Notes under the pieces: generated by a model | Database searches by the model: none | What the model saw: only the letters and a program-made list of their open reading frames with translations | What the model was told of the DNA's origin: nothing | Shown here: positions 1 to 5,739 of the stretch, one piece after another | Position numbering within the stretch: the first letter of the stretch is position 1 | Layout of the letters: the number at the start of each line of letters is the position of its first letter | Made by a program: the position numbers and the translations under genes | Source of the DNA: an uncultured Sutterella sp. | GTDB taxonomy: Bacteria; Pseudomonadota; Gammaproteobacteria; Burkholderiales; Burkholderiaceae_F | Direction: 5' to 3' | NCBI GenBank assembly: GCA_934249275.1 | Contig: CAKQKT010000060.1 | Coordinates: forward strand, 1-12,102 | Length of the DNA: 12,102 nt

Positions 1-238
1 AGTTCACAAGAAGCTTCAGTCCGGGCTTGCAGCAGTTGAGCCCGGAACCGATATCCGAAATGATCCTGTCGCAGCCATGAAGCTTCAGCCTCTGAATCTG
101 TCTGTCCAAATCGTCTTTCTGCCCGTGTGAAGAGACTCTGGCATAACCGACAACAATACGTCCGGGCGTCGTTTCTTGGGTCTGCTCTTGCTCACAGACT
201 TCGAATCGTCTGTGTCCTCCGAGAGATTGCCGTCCATC
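1..238 (-). pseudogene. IS607-family serine recombinase (transposase A) fragment, N-terminus lost, runs off left edge
   Basis: Read on the minus strand from 238 to the window edge there are 79 open codons without a start. They contain GGHRRF (residues 7-12), the end of the MerR-like helix-turn-helix of IS607 transposases. GYARVSSHGQ follows (31-40), the serine recombinase catalytic motif with Arg34 and Ser36, then DLDRQ (45-49) and DIGSGLN (62-68), a hallmark of the IS607 family. The first half of the DNA-binding domain, about 40 residues, is absent. In-frame TAA (239-241) and TGA (245-247) codons lie directly upstream, and the only ATG further up (284-286) is too close to supply it. The frame therefore looks like a decayed or truncated copy, unless a distant frameshift restores it. 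The C-terminal half, and any tnpB partner, would lie left of this window. I am confident of the family and less sure that the gene is dead. Confidence 0.8.
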
Positions 239-310
239 TTATTGTCATTGTAGGCCCGGCAGTCGTTCAGAAGCTACAATTGACATATATGCATAAGAAA
301 GGAGGCCGCC
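239..310 (+). promoter_or_regulatory. Promoter and ribosome binding site of the LOG-like gene
   Basis: This short stretch separates the broken recombinase from the next gene. TACAAT at 275-280 fits a -10 element about 30 bases before the ATG, the same distance seen upstream of two other genes here. No convincing -35 was found. AAAGGAGG at 298-305 is an almost perfect Shine-Dalgarno sequence five bases before the ATG at 311 and fixes that start. Confidence 0.5.
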
Positions 311-1432
311 ATGTCAGACTATCGCGAAATCGACACCGTCACCCAGCTTCTCGGCCTCATCACGGAACCCGGCGCAATTGACCGGCATGTATTTCAGGGC
401 ATCGACTTCAGAGACCATCTGGACCTGGCGATGGAAAGCACCTACACCAACTGCCTCTTCCTCGGGTGCGAAATGCCGGAAGCCTTCGAGCATCATCTCG
501 ACAAATCCAACCTCATCTTTCCCAGGCTGGACGCGCCGTTCGACATCTACCGAAGCTATCTATACTCGGCGCATTCGCTTTACGCGGGCTTTGACCCGCG
601 CGACGAGGCCACCCTTGCCGACAGCTTTGACTACAAGGTTCATCAGCACTATCTGAAGACCGGCCCGGTTTCCAGGAATGTGCGGGAAACGCTCTGCCGG
701 TACCTTCACGACCACTCGATCAGCAATGCGATCAAAGACTTTCTCGCGCCCTACCACGAGCGCCAGATCGTCGGGATCATGGGCGGGCACGATCTGCTTC
801 GAACGGATCCGTTTTATCGCCAAATCGTTTATCTCAGCAAGCGCCTCACGGAGCTCGGCTTCATCATGGTGAGCGGCGGCGGTGCCGGCGCCTTGGAGGC
901 GACGCATCTTGGCGCGTGGCTGGCACAGCGCACGGACGAGGAGGTCGAGGACGCGCTCGAGACGCTGTCGGCCTCTCACTCCTGGCAGGACGCCGGATGG
1001 CTGTCGTCCGCCTTCCGAATCCGCTTCCGCTACCCGCAGACGCACTTCGTGAGCCTCGGCATACCCACCTGGCTCTACGGCCACGAACCTGCGACGCCCT
1101 TTGCGACGCACATCGCCAAGTTCTTCGACAACAGCATTCGCGAGGACACGATCCTCAACATTACGAGAGGCGGCCTCATCTATACGCCGGGCAGCGCCGG
1201 CACGGTCCAGGAAATCTTCCAGGCGGCCGTTCCCAACCACTACCAGACCTACGGCTATGCAAGCCTGATGGTCTTCCTCGGCGAAAAGTTCTGGCGCAAG
1301 GAAATGCCCGTCTACGAGCTCCTTGAGTATCTGGTGAAGGAAGGCAAGTACGACGGTCTACGCATTTCCATCACGGACAGCATCGAGGAAATCGTCGAGA
1401 CCGTCCGCACCTTCAGGCCGACGGCCTCCTGA
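311..1432 (+). CDS. LOG/PpnN-like Rossmann-fold nucleotide-binding protein
   Basis: This 373-residue protein belongs to the 'lysine decarboxylase-like' LOG superfamily, whose characterised members (PpnN, LOG) split the N-glycosidic bond of nucleoside monophosphates, releasing base and ribose 5-phosphate. Visible features are an N-terminal region of about 150 residues without a known motif, IMGGHD at 156-161 opening the Rossmann fold, SGGGAGALEA at 188-197 (nucleotide loop), and PGSAGTVQE at 293-301. The last is the family's PGGxGTxxE motif with Ser-Ala replacing the usual glycine pair, while the catalytic-type Glu301 is kept. GGHDLLRTDPFY resembles the GGHSINRTE segment of PpnN, but the protein is shorter than E. 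coli PpnN (about 454 residues). The start is fixed by a strong Shine-Dalgarno. The gene converges on truC with a 13-base gap. The activity on nucleotides is inferred from family and has not been shown for this branch. Confidence 0.75.
   Translation: MSDYREIDTVTQLLGLITEPGAIDRHVFQGIDFRDHLDLAMESTYTNCLFLGCEMPEAFEHHLDKSNLIFPRLDAPFDIYRSYLYSAHSLYAGFDPRDEATLADSFDYKVHQHYLKTGPVSRNVRETLCRYLHDHSISNAIKDFLAPYHERQIVGIMGGHDLLRTDPFYRQIVYLSKRLTELGFIMVSGGGAGALEATHLGAWLAQRTDEEVEDALETLSASHSWQDAGWLSSAFRIRFRYPQTHFVSLGIPTWLYGHEPATPFATHIAKFFDNSIREDTILNITRGGLIYTPGSAGTVQEIFQAAVPNHYQTYGYASLMVFLGEKFWRKEMPVYELLEYLVKEGKYDGLRISITDSIEEIVETVRTFRPTAS
1411..1424. other. Short palindrome at the LOG/truC convergent junction
   Basis: AGGCC-GAC-GGCCT forms a compact 5-bp hairpin in the last codons of the LOG-like gene. 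It has no T-tract on either strand, so I do not call it an intrinsic terminator. It is the only dyad I found at this tail-to-tail junction. Confidence 0.3.
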
Positions 1433-1445
1433 GTGCGCCTGAAGG

Positions 1446-2270
1446 CTACTGCAGGATTTCAGCTTCGGCGGGAGGCTCGCGCCACGGCGCGTTCATGAGC
1501 TCCTCATAGGCTTCGAGCCACCCGAGCCGCACGGCGGCCGACCGGAAGTCGCCGTCGAGCGGCGCGCGAATGTCGATCGGCTCGCCCGTCACGGGATGCG
1601 GGAAGGCCATCCTGGCGCAGTGAAGCATCAGGCGATCCGCTTCGAGCCATTGGGCGACCGCGCGGTTGAGCGGGCCTTTTCCGTAGGTGGCGTCCCCGAT
1701 GATCGGATGGGCGAGCCACTTCAGATGCCTGCGGATCTGATGCCTGCGGCCGGTGAAAAGCTCGACCTCAACAAGCCCGAGGCGCGTCGTTTCGAATTTT
1801 CCCGAAGAAACGGGCGCCTCGGCCCTTGCCCGCGGCATGAAAACCGTGCGGGCTTCCTGAGGCTCCGAAGGGCCCCGGCGCTTCTTCAGATACGGATCCT
1901 CGGGGAGCGAAAGCGGATGCCGGCAGTCGACGGGCGCCTCAAGCCAGCCGCGCACGACGGCCGCATAGCGCTTCTTGACATCGCCCGCCATCATGATGCG
2001 GCCGAGCTTCGAGGCCGTCTCGGCATCAAGCGCGAACAGCAGGACGCCCGACGTGCCGCGATCAAGACGATGCACGGGCCAGACGCGTCGGCCGAGCTGC
2101 TCGCGCACGCACTGCACGGCAAAGACCGTGTCGCCGTTGGCAATCTCCGTGCGGTGAACAAGAAGCTTCTCGGGCTTCATCACGGCGCACATCACGTCAT
2201 CCTGATAAAGAACGGGAAGAACGGGCGGAACAACGATCTCCGCGGCAGCGTCGGATTCAGCTGGCATCAT
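1446..2270 (-). CDS. truC: tRNA pseudouridine synthase C (RluA family)
   Basis: TruC isomerises uridine 65 of certain tRNAs to pseudouridine in the cytoplasm. The 274-residue protein carries the RluA-family catalytic motif HRLDRGTSG at 67-75, with Asp70 as the catalytic aspartate. It then shows KKRYAAVVRGWL, TTRLGLVEVELFTGRRHQIRRH and HPIIGDATYGKG in the family's order. Sequence such as LYQDD near residue 21, the Arg-His-Gln-Ile-Arg-Arg-His core and the LMLHC segment matches E. coli TruC better than RluA, RluC or RluD, and no S4 domain is present. About 18 residues precede the usual family start. Two adjacent ATG codons (2268-2270 and 2265-2267) open the frame, without a clear Shine-Dalgarno, so the exact start is uncertain. 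The gene points towards the LOG-like gene and no separate terminator is visible between them. Confidence 0.88.
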   Translation of the reverse strand: MMPAESDAAAEIVVPPVLPVLYQDDVMCAVMKPEKLLVHRTEIANGDTVFAVQCVREQLGRRVWPVHRLDRGTSGVLLFALDAETASKLGRIMMAGDVKKRYAAVVRGWLEAPVDCRHPLSLPEDPYLKKRRGPSEPQEARTVFMPRARAEAPVSSGKFETTRLGLVEVELFTGRRHQIRRHLKWLAHPIIGDATYGKGPLNRAVAQWLEADRLMLHCARMAFPHPVTGEPIDIRAPLDGDFRSAAVRLGWLEAYEELMNAPWREPPAEAEILQ

Positions 2271-2462
2271 GGGAAACTCAAAAAGCGGATGAAGGACGGG
2301 CCGCCATCATACAGAAATTTCCCGCTCTTTCGGCGGCTTTCGTCGACAAAATCCCCTTGGGATCCCGTCATGCCCCCGAAGGCCCGCACGAAAGCAGAAG
2401 CATCAGAATCCGCCGGCCTTCCGAAGCCCCTGCCGCTCTAGCAGTCGTTTTGCACCTTCGTC

Positions 2463-2531
2463 TTAAGCATGCATCCTTGCATATGTTACAATTTATGTCT
2501 AAAATTGCACCCGTGAACATGCATCTATAAA
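2463..2531 (+). promoter_or_regulatory. Overlapping promoter candidates with paired CATGCATC sites, amidohydrolase-pyrE operon
   Basis: The gap between truC and the amidohydrolase (2271-2652) holds no credible gene. Three -10 candidates lie in its AT-rich middle. TACAAT at 2487-2492 has an extended TG at 2484-2485. TAAAAT at 2500-2505 lies 17 bases after TTGCAT (2477-2482). TATAAA at 2526-2531 lies 15 bases after TTGCAC (2505-2510). The exact octamer CATGCATC occurs at 2468-2475, just before one -35, and at 2518-2525, just before one -10. Their 50-bp separation is close to five helical turns, as expected for a paired operator. Which promoter is used cannot be told from sequence. Bases 2271-2460 show nothing recognisable, although any truC promoter must lie somewhere in this gap. 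Confidence 0.5.
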
Positions 2532-2544
2532 ATGCAGTCAATTT

Positions 2545-2592
2545 AGCCGCAGAAACGTCTTTTGTTGAAAAAAGGCGCGTCCGCGGCTTTTT
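2545..2592 (+). terminator. Attenuator-like hairpin in the leader of the amidohydrolase-pyrE operon
   Basis: AGCCGC at 2545-2550 is exactly complementary to GCGGCT at 2583-2588, which runs straight into a T-tract (2588-2592). An alternative, mutually exclusive pairing joins the A-rich run plus G at 2569-2574 to CTTTTT at 2587-2592, and CGC (2576-2578) to GCG (2583-2585), with one G-G mismatch. The structure lies downstream of every promoter candidate and 60 bases before the start codon, so it would be transcribed as leader RNA. The placement suggests transcription attenuation, as known for pyrimidine genes in enterobacteria. I saw no good leader peptide: only MHL and MQSI mini-frames without a Shine-Dalgarno. 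Confidence 0.4.
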
Positions 2593-2652
2593 CCTGAGTA
2601 CTGACGGCAAATACCACTTTTGTTTTCGCTAACTGCGAAGGAGATGTTCTTA

Positions 2653-3645
2653 ATGTCTACGCCAAACGCCCCCCTGACGATTCGCGACATGATCGAACCG
2701 GCCATTATGGCCGCCGGCGGCTGGGTCAACACCCACGCCCATGCAGACCGTGCCTACACCCTCAGCCCCGACGTTCTTGAGATGCGCCGCACCTGCACGC
2801 TTCAGCAGAAATGGGACGCCCTCGACGCCCTCAAGCGCAACTCCACGGAAGAAGACTTCTATCGTCGCTTCTCGATGTTCTTTGAGAACCAGATCGCCCA
2901 GGGCGTTTCAGCTCTCGCCACCTTCGTCGACATCGACCCGCAGTCTGAAGACCGCGCCATCAAGGCCGGCCTGCGCGCCCGCGAACACTACAAGGACCAG
3001 CTGACGGTCAAGTTCGCCAACCAGACTCTCAAGGGCGTGATCCATCCGGACGCCCGCAAGTGGTTCGACATCGGCGCTGAACTCGTCGACATCATCGGCG
3101 CCCTTCCGAAGCGCGACGAACGCGACTACGGCCGCGGCGACGAAGCCTTCGACATCATCATGGAAACGGCCAAGTCCCGCAACAAGATGGTTCACGTCCA
3201 CGTCGACCAGTTCAACGAAAGCCTTGAATACGAAACCGAACAGCTCTGCGAAAAGACCATCCAGCACGGCATGCAGGGCAAGGTCGTCGCCATTCACGGC
3301 ATCTCGATCGCCGCTCACTCCCGCGCCTACCGCCAGCGCCTCTACACGCTGATGCGCGAAGCCGACGTGATGATGATCGCCTGCCCGACGGCCTGGATCG
3401 ACACCCCGCGTTCCGAACAGATCGGCCCGATGCACAACTCCATGACCCCGGTTGACGAACTCGTCCCGGCCGGCATCACCGTCGCTCTCGGCACCGACAA
3501 CGTCTGCGACGCCATGGTGCCCTGGAACGCCGGCGACATGTGGCATGAAATGACCACGATCGCCACGGGCTGCCGCTTCGACTACTTCGACGAACTCGTC
3601 AAGATTGCCACGGTCAACGGCCGCAAGGCGATCGGCATCGACTAA
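2653..3645 (+). CDS. Cytosine-deaminase-like amidohydrolase, TIM-barrel only
   Basis: This 330-residue enzyme belongs to the metal-dependent amidohydrolase superfamily, cytosine deaminase (CodA)-like branch. Metal-site residues are visible in order: H28 and H30 (NTHAHADRA), H181 and H183 (HVHVDQFN), H215 (HGIS) and D282 (LGTDNVCD). The text around D282, followed by VPWNAGDM, recalls CodA (GHDDVFDPWYPLG). In contrast to CodA (about 426 residues), the protein ends at NGRKAIGID. It therefore lacks the C-terminal beta-sandwich part, and nothing resembling that part follows the stop. GAAGGAG (2637-2643) lies nine bases before ATG 2653. ATG 2644 directly abuts it, so 2653 is the better start. The gene sits 22 bases before a PyrE-like gene and has very strict codon choice (GAA, TCC, CGC, CTC), suggesting high expression. 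The substrate is unknown; a pyrimidine-like base or cyclic amide is inferred from context. Confidence 0.75.
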   Translation: MSTPNAPLTIRDMIEPAIMAAGGWVNTHAHADRAYTLSPDVLEMRRTCTLQQKWDALDALKRNSTEEDFYRRFSMFFENQIAQGVSALATFVDIDPQSEDRAIKAGLRAREHYKDQLTVKFANQTLKGVIHPDARKWFDIGAELVDIIGALPKRDERDYGRGDEAFDIIMETAKSRNKMVHVHVDQFNESLEYETEQLCEKTIQHGMQGKVVAIHGISIAAHSRAYRQRLYTLMREADVMMIACPTAWIDTPRSEQIGPMHNSMTPVDELVPAGITVALGTDNVCDAMVPWNAGDMWHEMTTIATGCRFDYFDELVKIATVNGRKAIGID

Positions 3646-3667
3646 TTTTCAGGAAAGAGATATACAA

Positions 3668-4342
3668 ATGTACAAGTCCAAGATTGCTGAAAACATCCTC
3701 GCCGAACACCTCATCAACAACGGCGCCGTGTCCTTCCTGACGGATCGTCCGATGCGCCTCAAGTCCGGCCTGATCACGCCGATCTACGTCGACAACCGTC
3801 GTCTGACGGCCGTCCCGGAAGCCTGGCGCGACATCCTTGAAACGATGGCCACGAAGGTTGTCGAACTCGGCCTTGAATTCGACGTCGTCGCCGGCGTTGA
3901 AGGCGCCGGCGTCTCCCACGCCGCCGCTCTGGCCTACCGCCTCAACAAGCCGAGCATCTTCGTTCGCCAGGCCGCCAAGACCTACGGCAACAAGAGCCGC
4001 GTCGAAGGCTGCGAAATCGCCGGCAAGCGCGTCCTCCTCATCGAAGACCACATCTCCACCGGCCTGTCCCTCCTTTCCGCCGTCGAAGGCCTCAAGGCCG
4101 AAGGCGCCACGGTTACGGACTGCCTCGCCATCACGTCCTTCGGCATCGACGAAACGAACAAGCTCTTCGAAAAGCAGGAAGTTCGTTGCCACGAAATGAT
4201 CGACTTCACGAAGGTCATCGACAAGGCCGTCGAACTCGGCACCATTTCCGCCGACAAGCGCGAAGTCCTCAACGACTGGCTTGCCAATCCGTGGACCTGG
4301 GCTGCCCGCCACGCCCTCACCCCGATGGACAACGAAAACTAA
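3668..4342 (+). CDS. pyrE: Orotate phosphoribosyltransferase-like protein (PyrE family)
   Basis: This 224-residue protein is of the size usual for OPRTase, which joins orotate to PRPP to form OMP. It shows LKSGLITPIYVDNR (31-44), a typical OPRT opening with Lys32. VAGVEGAGVSHAAALAYRL follows (74-92), then VRQAAKTYG (99-107) with Arg100 and Lys104. The PRPP-binding signature VLLIEDHISTG is at 122-132, with the acidic pair Glu126-Asp127. At the mobile catalytic loop, the second basic residue of the usual RKxxKxH is Gln101 and the usual His is Tyr106. Both substitutions could affect base choice, although this loop varies in the family. ATG 3668 is preceded by AGGAAAGAG at 3651-3659. The longer open frame from 3605 lies inside the upstream gene and is rejected. 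Pairing with an amidohydrolase suggests salvage of a pyrimidine-like base, so the symbol is given with reserve. Codon bias matches the upstream gene. Confidence 0.82.
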   Translation: MYKSKIAENILAEHLINNGAVSFLTDRPMRLKSGLITPIYVDNRRLTAVPEAWRDILETMATKVVELGLEFDVVAGVEGAGVSHAAALAYRLNKPSIFVRQAAKTYGNKSRVEGCEIAGKRVLLIEDHISTGLSLLSAVEGLKAEGATVTDCLAITSFGIDETNKLFEKQEVRCHEMIDFTKVIDKAVELGTISADKREVLNDWLANPWTWAARHALTPMDNEN

Positions 4343-4389
4343 TCTTCCGGCCTTCGTGCGTATGAACACGCCCGGCTGAGATTGAAAAG

Positions 4390-4420
4390 GAGCGCGATTT
4401 TCGGATCGCGCTCTTTTTTT
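4390..4420 (+). terminator. Intrinsic terminator of the amidohydrolase-pyrE operon
   Basis: A perfect 9-bp stem (GAGCGCGAT at 4390-4398 with ATCGCGCTC at 4405-4413) and a 6-base loop are followed by seven Ts (4414-4420), 48 bases after the pyrE stop codon. Confidence 0.93.
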
Positions 4421-4521
4421 CTTATTGGGAATTTCCCGCTGTTTCCTAAAAAAATGCATTCTCCGAGAAGCGAAACCATCCCGTCACCAATTCTGAAACC
4501 ACACAATAGCTTCAGTTAAGA

Positions 4522-4534
4522 TACAATAGTTGTA
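4522..4534 (+). promoter_or_regulatory. TACAAT -10 element within a small dyad, long leader to next gene
   Basis: The gene-free stretch 4343-4668 holds the terminator above and then this promoter candidate. TACAAT (4522-4527) matches the -10 motif recurring in the window, without a clear -35. It is part of the inverted repeat TACAA-TAG-TTGTA (4522-4534). The heptamer ACAATAG is repeated exactly 20 bases upstream (4503-4509 and 4523-4529). The implied 5' leader of about 135 bases has no obvious structure. A longer open frame from 4567 crosses the leader but lacks a ribosome binding site. Confidence 0.42.
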
Positions 4535-4668
4535 CTGAGCTTCTGCAGAAATCATCCGGATTTCGAATGCGGATTCCTAATATTTCCGATTGCGTCAAAT
4601 TCTGGCGCATCACGTCTTACCATCGCATCAAGACGACACAGAAACTCATTTCAGGAGGATATAAGATA

Positions 4669-4968
4669 ATGATGGCTATTGTCCGCAACGGTTGCTGTGA
4701 AATCCGCGGTCGCGCCGACAATGTTCTTGTGGTGCTCCCGCCGATGAACATCGAAGCGGCGATCCTTCACGGCGAACACGTCGCCGTCGTTCTCAAGAAC
4801 GGCTATTGCCAGCTCTACACGGCCGACGGGAAGCTCGTCACGATGTTCAGCGTTTCCGACGCCAAATACACGAAGTTCGTCGGCAAGGATCAGCTTGCCA
4901 TCCACCGCCGCAACGGCCGCGTGGAAGTTCGCGACTTCAGCGGCCGTCTGGTGCGAGTGCACGCCTGA
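4669..4968 (+). CDS. Small protein of unknown family made of 37-38-residue beta-type repeats
   Basis: I do not recognise a family for this 99-residue protein. AGGAGG at 4653-4658 sits ten bases before ATG 4669 (a second ATG follows at 4672), giving a clear start. There is no signal peptide, transmembrane segment or lipobox, so it is probably cytoplasmic. The sequence divides into about two and a half copies of one unit. Each opens with Asn-Gly (7-8, 44-45, 82-83), continues with alternating hydrophobic residues and a turn, and then Leu-Val (20-21, 56-57, 94-95). Examples are LKNGYCQLYTADGKLV and RRNGRVEVRDFSGRLV. The third copy stops after its first half. Alternating strand-turn-strand repeats of this length suggest a beta-propeller-like or beta-barrel fold, possibly closed by oligomerisation. 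This is inference. The gene stands alone between a promoter and a terminator. Confidence 0.75.
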   Translation: MMAIVRNGCCEIRGRADNVLVVLPPMNIEAAILHGEHVAVVLKNGYCQLYTADGKLVTMFSVSDAKYTKFVGKDQLAIHRRNGRVEVRDFSGRLVRVHA

Positions 4969-4992
4969 CGAACCAAACCATCCATTCTCAAG

Positions 4993-5024
4993 AGCCGCAT
5001 GCGCAGACGCGCCTGCGGCTTTTT
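4993..5024 (+). terminator. Intrinsic terminator after the small repeat protein gene
   Basis: AGCCGCA (4993-4999) pairs with TGCGGCT (5014-5020) and GCGC (5001-5004) with GCGC (5009-5012), with one T/C mismatch between the two stems. A run of Ts ends at 5024. It lies 25 bases after the stop codon. Confidence 0.88.
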
Positions 5025-5063
5025 CGCACTACATCCTGCATCACGCAAGGATGAGTAACGGCT

Positions 5064-5081
5064 TGTATCGGAACCGATACA
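5064..5081. promoter_or_regulatory. 18-bp palindrome, candidate operator upstream of the lipoprotein promoter
   Basis: TGTATCGG and CCGATACA form perfect 8-bp arms around a two-base centre (AA). The site has no T-tract and lies 17 bases upstream of the -35 element of the next gene. Its size and symmetry suit a dimeric regulator such as a TetR-type protein. No regulator gene lies in the window to pair with it. Confidence 0.5.
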
Positions 5082-5098
5082 TCTTCATCACCGTTCTC

Positions 5099-5126
5099 TT
5101 GCATTGGTGTATTGTGCGGATATAGA
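5099..5126 (+). promoter_or_regulatory. Sigma-70-type promoter of the lipoprotein pair
   Basis: TTGCAT (5099-5104), a 16-base spacer and TATAGA (5121-5126) make the most regular promoter in the window. The expected start of transcription near 5133 would leave a leader of about 50 bases before ATG 5183. Confidence 0.55.
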
Positions 5127-5182
5127 CTGAACAGAATATCAGTCATTCAGGACCGTTCAATCGACCACGGAAAGAAATAATC

Positions 5183-5710
5183 ATGACCCAGAAGAAATTC
5201 CTCATTTTTGCCCTGTGCGGCACGATGGCAGTCCTTTCCGGCTGCGCCTCCGACGGCAACTACTACCGTTCCGACGTGTACAGCTCCAGCCAGGTCAATC
5301 AGGCCCAGGCCGTCAAAACGGTTGAACTCATCGCCATCAATCCCGCCCAGGTGGCCGTGAACAACGACGAAAACACCGATCGCGGCCGCGTCACCGGCGC
5401 AATCCTCGGCGCGATCGCCGGCGCCGCCATCGGCAACCACAACAATCATTCGACCTCGTCCCGCGTGCTCGGCGGCCTCGCCGGCGGTGCGCTCGGCGGT
5501 CTTGCCGGCGACGCCGTGGCCGGCGCCACGGGCACGTCCTACGTCGACGGCGTGCAGCTCGTCTATCGCACCTCCAACGGCCGCGTCTATCAGTCGACCC
5601 AGGTCGGCCGCATCTGCGAATACAAACTCGGCACCGCCATCATGGCCTCGTCCTACAACGGCGAAACCCGCATCCAGCCGAACAACCCGTACGGCTGCGC
5701 CAAGCGCTGA
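5183..5710 (+). CDS. Glycine-zipper outer-membrane lipoprotein, SlyB/Pcp-like
   Basis: This 175-residue protein has a signal peptide with lipobox LSGC (18-21), so Cys21 should be lipidated. Asp24 lies three residues past the Cys; the residues at +2 and +3 are Ala and Ser, which does not suggest inner-membrane retention. Residues 31-60 (DVYSSSQVNQAQAVKTVELI) resemble the 'Y...Q..Q.V..G' opening of SlyB/PcP proteins. A glycine-zipper segment follows at about 73-118 (AILGAIAGAAIGNH, VLGGLAGGALGGLAGDAVAG), as in the 17-kDa surface antigen family. The C-terminal part carries a short beta-rich tail with Cys154 and Cys172 in a possible disulfide. Such proteins stabilise the outer membrane under stress. 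A weak GGAAAG lies before the start. The gene is 29 bases upstream of a second lipoprotein gene and is probably co-transcribed with it. Confidence 0.82.
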   Translation: MTQKKFLIFALCGTMAVLSGCASDGNYYRSDVYSSSQVNQAQAVKTVELIAINPAQVAVNNDENTDRGRVTGAILGAIAGAAIGNHNNHSTSSRVLGGLAGGALGGLAGDAVAGATGTSYVDGVQLVYRTSNGRVYQSTQVGRICEYKLGTAIMASSYNGETRIQPNNPYGCAKR

Positions 5711-5739
5711 TTCCGGAAATCTGAAGAGGAATTGCAATC

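Noticed and set aside
127..381. 84-codon plus-strand frame at the left edge
   Set aside because: It is antisense to the recombinase fragment and runs into the LOG-like gene in another frame.
1596..2441. 281-codon plus-strand open frame across truC
   Set aside because: It is antisense to a gene with complete RluA-family motifs, has no ribosome site and its product resembles no protein.
2368..2732. Minus-strand frames in the gap before the amidohydrolase
   Set aside because: They overlap the promoter region and the start of the next gene, lack ribosome sites and have atypical composition.
3614..4459. 281-codon minus-strand frame opposite pyrE
   Set aside because: Antisense of a gene with PRPP signature; it even crosses the operon terminator.
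4567..4668. Upstream extension of the small repeat protein (34 residues)
   Set aside because: No ribosome site at 4567, composition unlike the rest, whereas AGGAGG precedes ATG 4669.
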